Below are positions 1-11,402 of a stretch of DNA of 60,489 nt, in pieces. Within the stretch, counting starts at the first letter, position 1, and the number at the start of each line of letters is the position of its first letter. The DNA comes from Synergistota bacterium (lineage in GTDB: Bacteria; Synergistota; GBS-1). The notes beneath the pieces were generated by a model. It saw only the letters and a program-made list of their open reading frames with translations. It made no database searches and was not told the DNA's origin. The translations under genes and the position numbers were made by a program. Location: NCBI GenBank assembly GCA_025060595.1, contig JANXBX010000012.1, positions 1-60,489 on the forward strand. Reading direction: 5' to 3'.

Positions 1-3226
<3,226 letters not shown>

Positions 3227-3236
3227 CTTTTTCTCT

Positions 3237-3268
3237 CTCCCTATTCAGTCGCTAAGGTGTAGACCTTG
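3237..3268 (+). other. 3' half of the pre-23S processing stem
   Basis: This segment pairs with 127-158 in the 16S-23S spacer: CTCCCTATTCAGT at 3237-3249 is the exact reverse complement of 146-158, and the following AAGGTGTAGACCTT matches the spacer with G-U wobble. It closes a long helix around 23S. Confidence 0.8.
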
Positions 3269-3279
3269 AAAAAAAGGTC

Positions 3280-3398
3280 CTTTGGTGGTTATAGCGGAGG
3301 GGAAACACCCGGTTCCATTCCGAACCCGGAAGTTAAGCCCTCCAGCGCCGATGGTACTGCTCGGGCGACCGGGCGGGAGAGTAGGTCGCTGCCAAGGG
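3280..3398 (+). rRNA. rrf: 5S ribosomal RNA
   Basis: The sequence TTTGGTGGTTATAGCGG, the conserved CCGAACCCGGAAGTTAAG loop and GCGCCGATGGTACTGC are typical of bacterial 5S rRNA. The terminal helix TTTGG/CCAAG closes the molecule. It follows 23S by about 55 bases and is the last gene of the rrn operon. The ends are estimated to within a few bases. Confidence 0.95.
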
Positions 3399-3420
3399 GC
3401 CTTTTATTTTTATAGATTGA

Positions 3421-3466
3421 TTAAGGGGAAGGACCCTCTTTAGGAGTCCTTCCCCTTAAGTTTTTT
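3421..3466 (+). terminator. Rho-independent terminator of the rRNA operon
   Basis: Perfect 14-base arms (3421-3434 and 3446-3459, TTAAGGGGAAGGAC and its complement) surround an 11-base loop, followed by six T at 3461-3466. It separates the plus-strand rrn operon from the convergent cyclase gene, whose stop codon sits inside the T run. Confidence 0.92.
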
Positions 3467-4301
3467 ACTCAGGAACTATAGCAAATACCCTTGCTGGAAA
3501 ACCAGAACCGCCCTTAGGTTTCGGAGCTGTAACTACAACTAAAGCTCCATACTCAGGAACCTTGTCCAGATTAGTTAGAAGCTCTATTTGGTAGCAATTT
3601 TTCCCCAAAACGTAGGCTTCAAGCGAGTAATCTCCCTTCGATGTCGCTATTCCTGGATCTGTGTCAGTTGTTTCATGTCCTATGGCTATTGCTTTTCTTT
3701 CCTCAAAGAGGTATTTTAACACATCCATGCTCCAACCCGGATAGTGAGCCACACCTTTCTCATCCTTGTTTTGCATAGCCGCTTTGTCTGGCCACCTTTT
3801 AGACCAGTCAGTCCTTAAAGCTACAAATGCCCCTTCCGGTATAGGTCCGTATTTCGCTTCCCAGGCTTTGATGTCTTCCATGGTGACCTGGTAGTCAGGG
3901 TTTTTAGCCACCTTTTCATGAACATTTATGACGACAAGGGGAAGAAGCATCTCTTTAACATCTATTTGATCGATGCTTCGCAAACCCTTGTGAAAGTGAC
4001 ATGGCGGATCCATGTGTGTTCCCCACTGTCCAACGTGGGAGAAATATTCAGCGAAAAAGCCATAACCCATCTTTGCTTCTACTCCCTCTCCCTTAGCATA
4101 CCAGTAAAGTATCTCTCTTTTAGCTTCTGGGAAGCCAGGCCAATGAGGTATCTTCTCATCGAAAGCATGTGTTAGATCGACAAACTTTGCCTTTTTAAGA
4201 ACGTTGAAGTAAAGCTCATAAAAGCTTTTAGGCTTCTCCTGAGCGAAGGCTGTTGTCCCGATGATCGTGATTCCAATGATTATCGCTAAAATCTTTTTCA
4301 T
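3465..4301 (-). CDS. Secreted cyclase-family (kynurenine formamidase-like) metal hydrolase
   Basis: This 278-residue protein has a clear signal peptide (residues 1-20, cleavage after AFA) and a cyclase/PF04199-type domain. The metal-binding motif GTHMDPPCH is at about residues 94-102, matching the family pattern HxGTHxDxxxH seen in kynurenine formamidase and isatin hydrolase. The family opens amide or lactam bonds with a divalent metal. The substrate cannot be told from sequence, and the exported location argues against a role in cytoplasmic tryptophan breakdown. A strong AGGGGGGTGAT ribosome site supports the start. It stands alone, convergent with the rrn operon and divergent from miaB. Confidence 0.8.
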   Translation of the reverse strand: MKKILAIIIGITIIGTTAFAQEKPKSFYELYFNVLKKAKFVDLTHAFDEKIPHWPGFPEAKREILYWYAKGEGVEAKMGYGFFAEYFSHVGQWGTHMDPPCHFHKGLRSIDQIDVKEMLLPLVVINVHEKVAKNPDYQVTMEDIKAWEAKYGPIPEGAFVALRTDWSKRWPDKAAMQNKDEKGVAHYPGWSMDVLKYLFEERKAIAIGHETTDTDPGIATSKGDYSLEAYVLGKNCYQIELLTNLDKVPEYGALVVVTAPKPKGGSGFPARVFAIVPE

Positions 4302-4422
4302 TTGAACATCACCCCCCTTATCTATAAAATTCTACTAGAAGGGGTGAGCTTAGCAAGACCTTTAAGAGCTCTTGTGGTAAAATTTATTATCGCGAGTTTT
4401 AAGTGAGGGGTGATGTTCTCAA

Positions 4423-5745
4423 GTGAGATTTGAGAGCTTTCATGTAATTACCTATGGGTGTCAAATGAACATGGCCGATAGCGAAAGGATAAGAGGAGTA
4501 TTGCTTCAGCATGGGCTTAAAGAAAAGGATAGTGAGGAGGATGTAGATTTCCTCGTTTTAAATACCTGTGTGGTCAGAGATAAATCTGAAAAGAAGGTTT
4601 ATGGAAAGCTTGGAAAGATAAAAGTGCTCTGGGAGAGAAATAAGAGGCCCCTGGTTGCTGTATGTGGTTGTATGGCTCAAAAAGAGGGGAAAAAGCTTTT
4701 GGATAGGTTTCCTTTTGTTGTTCTTGTTATGGGGCCATCCTCCTTAGCTCGTCTTCCTGAGGCTTTACTTAAGATAGAGAAGGGAGAAAGGCTTCTTTTT
4801 CTTGATGATGAGAAGCTCATGGATATAGAGAAGCTTCCTGCCTCAAGATGTTCTCCTTTTAAAGCCTGGATACCTATAACCTATGGTTGTAACAGGTTCT
4901 GTACCTACTGTATAGTTCCATTTACGAGAGGGCCGGAGCGAAGCAGGCATCCTGAATCTGTTTTAAAGGAAATAGAGGAGTTAGCTTCCAAGGGTTATAA
5001 GGAGATAACCTTGTTAGGTCAAAGCGTTGACTCTTATGGTAAGGATTTACCCTTTAAGTATACTCTTGCAGATCTATTGAGGGATATAGAAAAAGTAGAC
5101 GGCATCAAGTGGGTTCGCTTTACCACATCTCATCCCCTTGACTTTTCCGATGAGCTTATAAAGGCGATAGAAGATTGTTCCAAGGTTTGTGAGCACTTTC
5201 ACATACCGGTTCAGTCGGGATCGACAAAGATACTTGCGAGAATGGGAAGGGGATACACGCGTGAGGATTACCTTAGGCTTATAGAAAGGCTAAAGAGCAA
5301 GTTTCCCCAGCCTGAAGCAAGCTATACGACCGATATAATAGTTGGTTTTCCTGGTGAGACCGAAGAGGACTTTATGGATAGCATGAGGCTTGTTGAGGAA
5401 GTAAGGTTTGATATGGTATATACTGCTATATATTCTCCTCGTCCGGGGACCTTAGCTGCTACTTTTCCAGATCAGGTCCCCGAGGATATAAAGAGCAAGA
5501 GAATAAATAAGTTGAATGAGCTTGTTGCTTCTGTCGCTAAGGAAATTCATAAGGAGCTTGAAGGTAGAACGTATGAGGTTTTGGTAGATGGCTTTGCGCC
5601 AAAGGATGATATGCTTCAGGGAAGGACTCGCGCAAATAGAATAGTTGTATTTAAGGGGGAGGAGTCTCTTATAGGTAGCTTCGTTAAAGTTAAGATAGTT
5701 AAAGGAGAAACATGGGCTCTTTTAGGAGAGCTAGTTTCCCCTTAG
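4423..5745 (+). CDS. miaB: tRNA-2-methylthio-N6-dimethylallyladenosine synthase MiaB
   Basis: This radical-SAM methylthiotransferase adds the ms2 group to i6A37 of tRNAs that read UNN codons. The 440-residue protein has the UPF0004 domain with cluster cysteines C13, C49 and C83, then the radical SAM motif at C156-x3-C160-x2-C163 (YGCNRFCTYCIVP), and a C-terminal TRAM-like region. GCQMNMADSE and VPFTRGPERSR favour MiaB over RimO or MtaB. The start is GTG with GAGGGGTGATG upstream. Its 3' end overlaps the convergent MOSC gene by 15 bases. Confidence 0.92.
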   Translation: MRFESFHVITYGCQMNMADSERIRGVLLQHGLKEKDSEEDVDFLVLNTCVVRDKSEKKVYGKLGKIKVLWERNKRPLVAVCGCMAQKEGKKLLDRFPFVVLVMGPSSLARLPEALLKIEKGERLLFLDDEKLMDIEKLPASRCSPFKAWIPITYGCNRFCTYCIVPFTRGPERSRHPESVLKEIEELASKGYKEITLLGQSVDSYGKDLPFKYTLADLLRDIEKVDGIKWVRFTTSHPLDFSDELIKAIEDCSKVCEHFHIPVQSGSTKILARMGRGYTREDYLRLIERLKSKFPQPEASYTTDIIVGFPGETEEDFMDSMRLVEEVRFDMVYTAIYSPRPGTLAATFPDQVPEDIKSKRINKLNELVASVAKEIHKELEGRTYEVLVDGFAPKDDMLQGRTRANRIVVFKGEESLIGSFVKVKIVKGETWALLGELVSP

Positions 5746-6153
5746 TATCTTTATCTCGTCTCCTGGTTTGACCTCTCCGCTTTCGATTACTTTAGCGAAT
5801 ATTCCCTTTCTTGGCATTATGCAGTCTCCTACTTCCTTGTATATGTTACACTTTGAGTGACATCTTTTACCTATATGGGATACTTGAATCGTTGCTTCCC
5901 CTACCTTTATTAGCGTTCCTATCTCTATTTCAGATAGGTTTAGTCCATCGAAGGTTATATTTTCTGCGAAATCCCCAGGATTCCTTCTAAAAGCTTTAAC
6001 ATCTTCTAGGGAAAGTAGACTTACTTCCCTTTCCGTTCCTGAGTGAGCATCTCCCTCGACTCCCAGATCTTTAACGAGCTTTATCTTTTCAACAGGAGTC
6101 TTTGAGGTTCCTTTCTTGAGCGATATGTTCGTTGATATCACCTTTCCTATCAT
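5731..6153 (-). CDS. MOSC domain protein
   Basis: The 140-residue protein is a stand-alone MOSC (MoCo sulfurase C-terminal-like) domain. A conserved cysteine patch, C98-x3-C102 and C111 within GKRCHSKCNIYKEVGDC, is the likely sulfur- or metal-carrying site. MOSC proteins bind sulfide or metal-sulfur groups and pterin cofactors. It is the last gene of the Rrf2-nifS-nifU operon, so it probably works with sulfur mobilised by NifS. Its ATG has a strong GGGGGATC site lying inside the end of nifU, and the two reading frames overlap by 65 bases, so both appear genuinely translated. Confidence 0.82.
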   Translation of the reverse strand: MIGKVISTNISLKKGTSKTPVEKIKLVKDLGVEGDAHSGTEREVSLLSLEDVKAFRRNPGDFAENITFDGLNLSEIEIGTLIKVGEATIQVSHIGKRCHSKCNIYKEVGDCIMPRKGIFAKVIESGEVKPGDEIKILRGN

Positions 6154-6526
6154 AGATGATCCCCCTTCTTTTATAATAGTCTTGGATTGCTGCCTTTATT
6201 CCTTCCTCAGCCAATAGAGAGCAATGTATCTTATGTGGAGGTAATCCTCCTAGCGCCTCTGCTACATCCTTGTTTGTGACCTTAAGGGCTTCCTCTAAGG
6301 TTTTTCCCTTTACCATCTCTGTTACCATAGATGAGGTGGCTATCGCTGCTGCACAGCCAAAGGTTTCAAACTTTATATCCTCTATCCTTCCATCCTTTAC
6401 TTTTATATAGATTTTCATTACATCCCCGCACTTTGGGTTTCCTACTTCGCCAATCCCATCTGCGTCCTCTATCCTTCCAACGTTTTTAGGGTTCATAAAA
6501 AGCTCTATAACCTTTTCAGTATACAG
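6089..6526 (-). CDS. nifU: NifU/IscU-type Fe-S cluster scaffold
   Basis: This is an Fe-S scaffold on which clusters are built with sulfur from NifS. Three conserved cluster cysteines are visible in NPKCGDVM, GCAAAIAT and HCSLLAEEG. The first ATG (6496) would begin the protein at MNPKNVG, but the frame continues upstream as YTEKVIELFMNPKN, which is the normal N-terminus of the family. The only usable codon there is a CTG at 6524-6526, five bases after an AGAGGTGAG site (6532-6540), with a stop codon just before. I therefore place the start at this CTG; the conservative start is 6496. It sits between nifS and the MOSC gene. Confidence 0.85.
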   Translation of the reverse strand: MYTEKVIELFMNPKNVGRIEDADGIGEVGNPKCGDVMKIYIKVKDGRIEDIKFETFGCAAAIATSSMVTEMVKGKTLEEALKVTNKDVAEALGGLPPHKIHCSLLAEEGIKAAIQDYYKRRGIIYDRKGDINEHIAQERNLKDSC

Positions 6527-6547
6527 TTTGACTCACCTCTCTTTCTC

Positions 6548-7714
6548 TTAAACCTTTTTCCCATAGGGCGATATCCTTCTTAACTCCTCTACTATTTTCT
6601 CTAGATTATCTAAGGTGTAGCCTATGTCTTCTTCCGTAGTATCCTTGCCTAGGGTTAACCTCAGGGATCCATGAGCCACCTCATGAGGTATTCCCATAGC
6701 TAGGAGGACATGGCTTGGTTCAAGCTTGGCGCTTGAGCAGGCTGAACCTGTTGAGGCCCCTATTCCCACTGCATCTAGCCTTAGGATGAGGGATTCTCCC
6801 TCTATGTATTTAAAGCAGAAGCTTGCATGGAATGGCAGGCGTTTATGTCTGTGGCCTGTTAGCAAAGTATCTGGAATCCTATTTAATACCCCATCTATTA
6901 GCTTGTCTCTAAGATTTTTAACTCTCTCCTCATCTCCATTTTCAAGCCTTTTAAGGGCGAGCTTAGATGCTGCCCCAAGGCCGACAATACCTGCTACATT
7001 TTCTGTTCCTGACCTTAAACCTCTTTCCTGACCTCCCCCGTGAATTAGCGGTGTAGGTCTTAATCCTTTTCTAATGTAAAGCGCTCCAACCCCTTTAGGA
7101 CCATACATCTTGTGGGCTGATATAGTTAGCATATCTATATTAAGTTCCTTTACGTTAACCGGTATGTGGCCAACCGCTTGAACTCCATCTACATGAAAGA
7201 TTATACCCTTTTCTTTACATATCTTACCTATCTCCTCTATAGGTTGTATAGTTCCTACCTCATTGTTTCCAAACATTATGGAGACGAGTATGGTGTCGCT
7301 TTTTATAGCGTTCTTTAAGTCCTCCACTTTAACGCTTCCATGTTCATCTACCGGAAGATAAGTTACTTCAAAGCCCATCTTCTCTAGCCATTCGCACACC
7401 TCTAACACAGCGTGATGCTCCACCTGAGAGGTTATTATATGTTTTCCTTTATCCTTTAAGGCGAAGGCGGTACCCTTTATCGCTAGGTTATTTGATTCGC
7501 TTCCCCCTCCAGTAAATACTATCTCTCCAGGTTCGGCAGATATAAGGTTAGCAACCGAGGCACGAGCCTCTTCGATAGCTTTTCTTGCTACCCTTCCCCA
7601 GGTATGTAAGCTGTTCGGATTTCCAAAGTTTTCCTTTAGAAAGGGAAGCATCTCTTCTAATACCTCTGATGCTATAGGTGTCGTTGCTGAATGATCTAAA
7701 TATACCCTTTTCAT
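6548..7714 (-). CDS. nifS: Cysteine desulfurase NifS/IscS
   Basis: This PLP enzyme takes sulfur from cysteine for Fe-S clusters and other thio-cofactors. At 388 residues it has the family length. The PLP lysine is K202 in ISAHKMYGPKG, and the persulfide-carrying cysteine is C326 in STGSACSSAK, on the longer loop typical of group I (NifS/IscS) enzymes. It is the second gene of the operon Rrf2-nifS-nifU-MOSC, 17 bases after the regulator, and feeds NifU. Confidence 0.95.
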   Translation of the reverse strand: MKRVYLDHSATTPIASEVLEEMLPFLKENFGNPNSLHTWGRVARKAIEEARASVANLISAEPGEIVFTGGGSESNNLAIKGTAFALKDKGKHIITSQVEHHAVLEVCEWLEKMGFEVTYLPVDEHGSVKVEDLKNAIKSDTILVSIMFGNNEVGTIQPIEEIGKICKEKGIIFHVDGVQAVGHIPVNVKELNIDMLTISAHKMYGPKGVGALYIRKGLRPTPLIHGGGQERGLRSGTENVAGIVGLGAASKLALKRLENGDEERVKNLRDKLIDGVLNRIPDTLLTGHRHKRLPFHASFCFKYIEGESLILRLDAVGIGASTGSACSSAKLEPSHVLLAMGIPHEVAHGSLRLTLGKDTTEEDIGYTLDNLEKIVEELRRISPYGKKV

Positions 7715-7731
7715 TTTATATTACCCTCCCT

Positions 7732-8136
7732 TCACTTTAAGAGGTCACTTAGCTTTCTACTATCCAAAACTTTCCAGAAAGCCTCCTTTAGCTCTACCCA
7801 TAAAGGTCTTGTTTCGCAACAATTTGTTCTAGGGCATAAGGATGGATTATCAACGCATGGGACAAAGGAGGTATCTCCCTCAAGGGCCTTAATTATATCT
7901 GATATTTTTATACTAGAAGGATCTTTTACTAAGGTGAAGCCTCCACCTTTTCCTCTGCTACTTAAAACGAGCCCGCTTGAAGAAAGCTTTAGCATTATGT
8001 TTTCAAGATATCTAAGGGGTATGCCTTGTTTTTCAGAGATCTCCCTAAGGGATACAAAGCTTTTATCCTTATTCTTAGCAAGCTCTATCATCGCTCTTAA
8101 CCCATATCTTGATATGGTAGAAAGCTTTATACTCAT
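7732..8136 (-). CDS. Rrf2/IscR-type Fe-S-sensing transcriptional regulator
   Basis: The winged-helix Rrf2 domain is followed by a three-cysteine cluster motif near residues 96-109 (PCVDNPSLCPRTNCC), as in IscR, which binds a [2Fe-2S] cluster and controls Fe-S assembly genes. I start at the ATG at 8136 because GAGGTGAG lies nine bases upstream; the earlier in-frame GTG is part of that ribosome site. As first gene of the nifS-nifU operon, it very likely represses its own promoter when clusters are plentiful. Confidence 0.88.
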   Translation of the reverse strand: MSIKLSTISRYGLRAMIELAKNKDKSFVSLREISEKQGIPLRYLENIMLKLSSSGLVLSSRGKGGGFTLVKDPSSIKISDIIKALEGDTSFVPCVDNPSLCPRTNCCETRPLWVELKEAFWKVLDSRKLSDLLK

Positions 8137-8159
8137 TTTTCTCACCTCTTACGTTATAA

Positions 8160-8188
8160 ATACTATAATAATTATGATAAAAAGTCAA
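8160..8188 (-). promoter_or_regulatory. Promoter of the Rrf2-nifS-nifU operon with A/T palindrome
   Basis: On the minus strand, TTGACT (8183-8188) is followed after 17 bases by TAGTAT (8160-8165), a good sigma70 promoter. The spacer and -10 hold the near-palindrome ATAATTATTAT, a plausible binding site for the Rrf2 protein encoded just downstream. Binding is inferred, not shown. Confidence 0.6.
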
Positions 8189-8257
8189 GGGAAAAATGCA
8201 AGAGCTTTTTGCGATTTTTGTAAGGGGTGTTGAGTTAAGCTTTGAGGAATTTTACTC

Positions 8258-8292
8258 ATAGGCTCAAGAAGGCATTGCCTTCTTGAGCCTAT
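8258..8292 (-). terminator. Hairpin terminator after the first TRAP operon
   Basis: Two perfect 17-base arms (8258-8274 and 8276-8292, beginning ATAGGCTCAAGAAGGCA) lie just after the dctM stop codon. The T-rich tract is stronger on the plus side (TTTATTT), so it is not a textbook terminator for dctM, but its position between dctM and the Rrf2 promoter argues it ends the TRAP message. Confidence 0.6.
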
Positions 8293-8297
8293 TTTAT

Positions 8298-9605
8298 TTA
8301 AACCCTTCCTAGGGTTCTTACAAACCACATTATGGTGCTTGGGAATATCATGGTTATAATTATGGCTAAAACCATAAGTATTATAAAAGGGACCACGCTT
8401 TTATATATCTCCTCCATTGATATATGTTCGGCTACTCCTTTAAAGTAGTATAATCCTAGTCCCACTGGGGGTGTTAAGTAGGAAACTAGAAGAAGGGAGC
8501 AGAAAACGACCCCCCACCATATGGGATCGTACTTTAATGCTACTATAGCTGGAGTTAGTATAGGCGTCATGATCATCGTTATGGATACAGGGTCAATGAA
8601 CATGCCTAAAAAGAGGATCACCGCTGATGCGAAGACGATAACGGTTATCTCTGCTCCCGGAAGGGATGTCAAGAAGTTTACCATTAACCTTTTCCCTCCT
8701 ATTCCTGAGAAGACCGAGCTAAAGGAGGATCCTGCTGCCATTATCCAACAAGCCATAGATGTAACCTTTAAAGTTACGATTAGGGAGTCGGTTAATACCT
8801 TTGCTGAGAGCTTTTTCCTTATAGCTACGTAAAATAGGCTTAAGAATGCTCCAACGCCAGAGGCCTCGGTAGGTGTGGCCATGCCTGTGAAGATGGAACC
8901 TAAGACTCCTAAGATTATTATTACCGGACCTATGATGAATCTTAAAGATGCTATTTTTTCCCATAGGGGGATCTCCTCTTCTATTACAGGTACCTTATCC
9001 TTATTAAATAGGCTCCAAACTACTATATAGGCTATGAATACTAAGGCCATTACGAGGCCAACGCCTAATCCACCTGCGAAGAGTTTCCCCACTGATACTC
9101 CAGCGACTGAACCATAGACTATCATATTGAAGCTTGGTGGGACTATTTGAGGGAGGCAACCTGCTGCTAGGATTGAGCCTATAGATAGCTTCCTATCATA
9201 GCCGTGCTTTTCCATTACAGGTAGAATTATGAGCGCTAAGGCTGATACCGCTGCTGCTATAACGCCAGACATGGCTCCTATAATGTATCCGAAGATGACG
9301 GCTATGATGGCTAGCGATCCTCTTATCTTGCCGAAGATATCGTATAAGGTTGTGAAGAGCTCCTCTGATACACCGCTCTTTTCAAGAAGCGCAGACATAA
9401 ATACGAAGAGGGGTAAGGCTACTAAAGCCCAGTTGTTCATCAGCGTCCAAATCCCTTGAAATACGACATATAGTCCGCCCCATCCCCAGAAGGCTATCCC
9501 AAAGATTATGGATGTTAAAAAGAGCGCAAAGGCAACTGGCAGATTTAAAAGTATTATAGCAAACAGTGCTATAAACATTAAAAGTGGTGTAAAAGTTCCA
9601 CTCAT
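8298..9605 (-). CDS. TRAP transporter large membrane subunit DctM
   Basis: This 12-TM-type integral membrane protein is the ion-coupled permease of a TRAP transporter, with PVAFALFLTS near the N-terminus and PTEASGVGA and the late YLTPPVGLGLY signature. The start is the ATG at 9605, which follows GGAGGTTTCC and overlaps the dctQ stop as ATGA; an in-frame extension of 24 residues upstream is not needed. It is the last gene of a dctP-dctQ-dctM operon lying downstream of the uxaB-uxaA-eda operon, so a sugar-acid or keto-acid substrate is likely. Confidence 0.9.
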   Translation of the reverse strand: MSGTFTPLLMFIALFAIILLNLPVAFALFLTSIIFGIAFWGWGGLYVVFQGIWTLMNNWALVALPLFVFMSALLEKSGVSEELFTTLYDIFGKIRGSLAIIAVIFGYIIGAMSGVIAAAVSALALIILPVMEKHGYDRKLSIGSILAAGCLPQIVPPSFNMIVYGSVAGVSVGKLFAGGLGVGLVMALVFIAYIVVWSLFNKDKVPVIEEEIPLWEKIASLRFIIGPVIIILGVLGSIFTGMATPTEASGVGAFLSLFYVAIRKKLSAKVLTDSLIVTLKVTSMACWIMAAGSSFSSVFSGIGGKRLMVNFLTSLPGAEITVIVFASAVILFLGMFIDPVSITMIMTPILTPAIVALKYDPIWWGVVFCSLLLVSYLTPPVGLGLYYFKGVAEHISMEEIYKSVVPFIILMVLAIIITMIFPSTIMWFVRTLGRV

Positions 9606-10087
9606 TTTATGGAAACCTCCTTCATTAAGGATATAGCTTGAAGTAATATCAATATTATGCCTATAACTGGAATCCACTTAAACCACCATATGGGTGGAGC
9701 GAACACTACTCCTAAGCTTGAATCTACCTCTCTCTGAACGAATGACTGGTAAGCTAATGGTAGGCTGACATAGATTATTATAAGACAGCAAGCTATGATT
9801 AAGATGTAGTTAATGATGTCAAGGGCTTTTCTGGCTTTCTGAGATAGCTTTTTATATATTATATCTACTGACACATGCCCCCCCTCTAAAAGGGTATATC
9901 CTCCTCCTAAAACGAATAGGCTACCGTAAAGCCAGACTGATACAAATATAACCCTTGCATCTGCTCTCCCTACGAAGTATCTTACTAAAACGCCATAGAC
10001 CACTACGATGGTTAGTATCAAGCTTAAGTACATTAAGACCTTGCTTAATTTTGTGTTAAGTTTATTAATTATCTTCAACTTTATCAC
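9602..10087 (-). CDS. TRAP transporter small membrane subunit DctQ
   Basis: The 161-residue protein has four predicted TM helices (near residues 17-36, 52-70, 90-112, 132-152), the usual DctQ shape, and pairs with DctM. The first start is a GTG (10087), but it nearly touches the AGGAG site; a TTG three codons later (10078) is better spaced and may be the real start. Its stop overlaps the dctM start (ATGA), implying translational coupling. Confidence 0.85.
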   Translation of the reverse strand: MIKLKIINKLNTKLSKVLMYLSLILTIVVVYGVLVRYFVGRADARVIFVSVWLYGSLFVLGGGYTLLEGGHVSVDIIYKKLSQKARKALDIINYILIIACCLIIIYVSLPLAYQSFVQREVDSSLGVVFAPPIWWFKWIPVIGIILILLQAISLMKEVSIK

Positions 10088-10108
10088 GCTCCTTAATTTA
10101 AGGATATT

Positions 10109-10147
10109 AAAAAGCCACCCAGGAAGCTACTCGCTTCCATGGGTGGC
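10109..10147 (-). terminator. Intercistronic hairpin with U tract between dctP and dctQ
   Basis: On the minus strand GCCACCC-ATGGAAGC and its complement (10114-10147) form a strong hairpin followed by five T (10109-10113). Placed between the binding-protein gene and the membrane genes, it should stop most transcripts after dctP, giving excess binding protein over the permease. Confidence 0.8.
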
Positions 10148-10186
10148 AATATGCATGGCTTGCTATAAATTAAGTGCTCTATAAGG

Positions 10187-11254
10187 TTATTTAACCAGCT
10201 CGGAAAGAGCCTTACTCCACTTTTCGTATCCTAACTCCTTCCAAAGCTTTATAAGCCTTAGGCAGAACTCTTTAGCTTCTGGGGATTTTGCCGCATAGTT
10301 AGAAAGTAGCTTTGCGCTAACTTCTATTACCTTATCCTGGTCCTGAGCCGGAAGCTCGCTTATTTTTGCTCCTGCAGCAATCCATTTCTGTCTGTATTCT
10401 TTATTAAGTTTTGCTACAAATTGGCTTCCCCATGGGTAGGTCTCGTTACATGCAGCCTTTATAGCTTCCTGATAGTTTTTGGGAAGCTTCTCCCAAACTG
10501 CCGGATTGACTACCAGGAAAGCATGAACCGCCGCCTCGCTATGTAGGTTAACTCCCTTGGTGGGCTCTAAGACGTTCTTAGCTACCTCATGGAACCCAAG
10601 TCTGTAGTTGGCAGTAAAGTCGGTCCACTCAAGGCCATCTATCGTTCCAAGCTGAAGTGCCTGATAAAGCTCACCAGCAGGCATCATGACAGCCTGGGCA
10701 CCTAAAGCGGTGTAAAACTCAGCGGCCATTCCAGAGGCTCTGAAAATCTTCCCCTTTAGATCCTCGAGCTTAGCAATGGGCTTTCTGCATATGAGTATCT
10801 CAGGCTCACCGTAAATCATAGGAGCTATATACTGAACTCCAAATTTTCCAAAGGCCTTGATTATAATGTCTTCTGTAGCCTTAACTTGCTTGGCCTGCTC
10901 CTCAAAGTTAAATACAGGGCCAGGTCTTCCTCCCGCTAATGCCATCACGGCATCCTGTGCTGCTTTATAGTTAGTGTAGAATATCGCTGTTTCAACAACT
11001 CCCTTGGATGTGGCCTCAAGTATCTCCGTTACAGGGAATCCAAGTTCTCCTGCCTGAAAGGCCTCAATCTTGACCTTCCCACCCGTTTTTTCCTTAACTA
11101 GCTTTATGAAATAGTCTATTACTTCGAAAGCTGGGTCTCCCTTTACATAGAAGGTGGCCATCTTAAAATTAAATTCTTGGGCAAAGGCTGGAAGAGTAAG
11201 ACAAAACACTAAACTTACTACTATGAGCAACATGCTACCTCTCAGAAACCTCAT
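10187..11254 (-). CDS. TRAP transporter substrate-binding protein DctP
   Basis: This 355-residue periplasmic protein has a signal peptide (residues 1-25, cleavage after AFA) and the DctP-family core. The pattern GKIFRASGMAAEFYTALGA and LGTIDGLEWTDFTANYRLGF, with a tryptophan after the acidic residue, recalls the TakP subgroup that binds 2-oxo acids or related carboxylates. It captures substrate for DctQ-DctM. It follows the eda terminator and has its own likely promoter. The ligand remains unknown; sugar acids are plausible from the neighbourhood. Confidence 0.88.
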   Translation of the reverse strand: MRFLRGSMLLIVVSLVFCLTLPAFAQEFNFKMATFYVKGDPAFEVIDYFIKLVKEKTGGKVKIEAFQAGELGFPVTEILEATSKGVVETAIFYTNYKAAQDAVMALAGGRPGPVFNFEEQAKQVKATEDIIIKAFGKFGVQYIAPMIYGEPEILICRKPIAKLEDLKGKIFRASGMAAEFYTALGAQAVMMPAGELYQALQLGTIDGLEWTDFTANYRLGFHEVAKNVLEPTKGVNLHSEAAVHAFLVVNPAVWEKLPKNYQEAIKAACNETYPWGSQFVAKLNKEYRQKWIAAGAKISELPAQDQDKVIEVSAKLLSNYAAKSPEAKEFCLRLIKLWKELGYEKWSKALSELVK

Positions 11255-11307
11255 CCATCCACCACTCCCTTTTTATGTAATTTTTATATAACTATTCTAA
11301 TTCTCAG

Positions 11308-11334
11308 TTTATAAGAAGCTTTATGAGATGTCAA
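11308..11334 (-). promoter_or_regulatory. Candidate promoter of the first dctPQM operon
   Basis: On the minus strand TTGACA (11329-11334) is followed after 15 bases by TATAAA (11308-11313), about 54 bases before the dctP start. The spacer is short for sigma70, so this is a moderate call. Confidence 0.5.
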
Positions 11335-11347
11335 GTCTGAAATTTTC

Positions 11348-11388
11348 AAAAAAAATAAAAGGGAGGACTTCATTGAAGTCCTCCCTTT
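11348..11388 (-). terminator. Terminator of the uxaB-uxaA-eda operon
   Basis: On the minus strand AAAAGGGAGGACTTCA and its exact complement (11357-11388) form a stem with a one- to five-base loop, followed by a T-rich run (11348-11356). It directly follows the eda stop codon. Confidence 0.92.
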
Positions 11389-11402
11389 TCCCTGAGGAAT
11401 TG

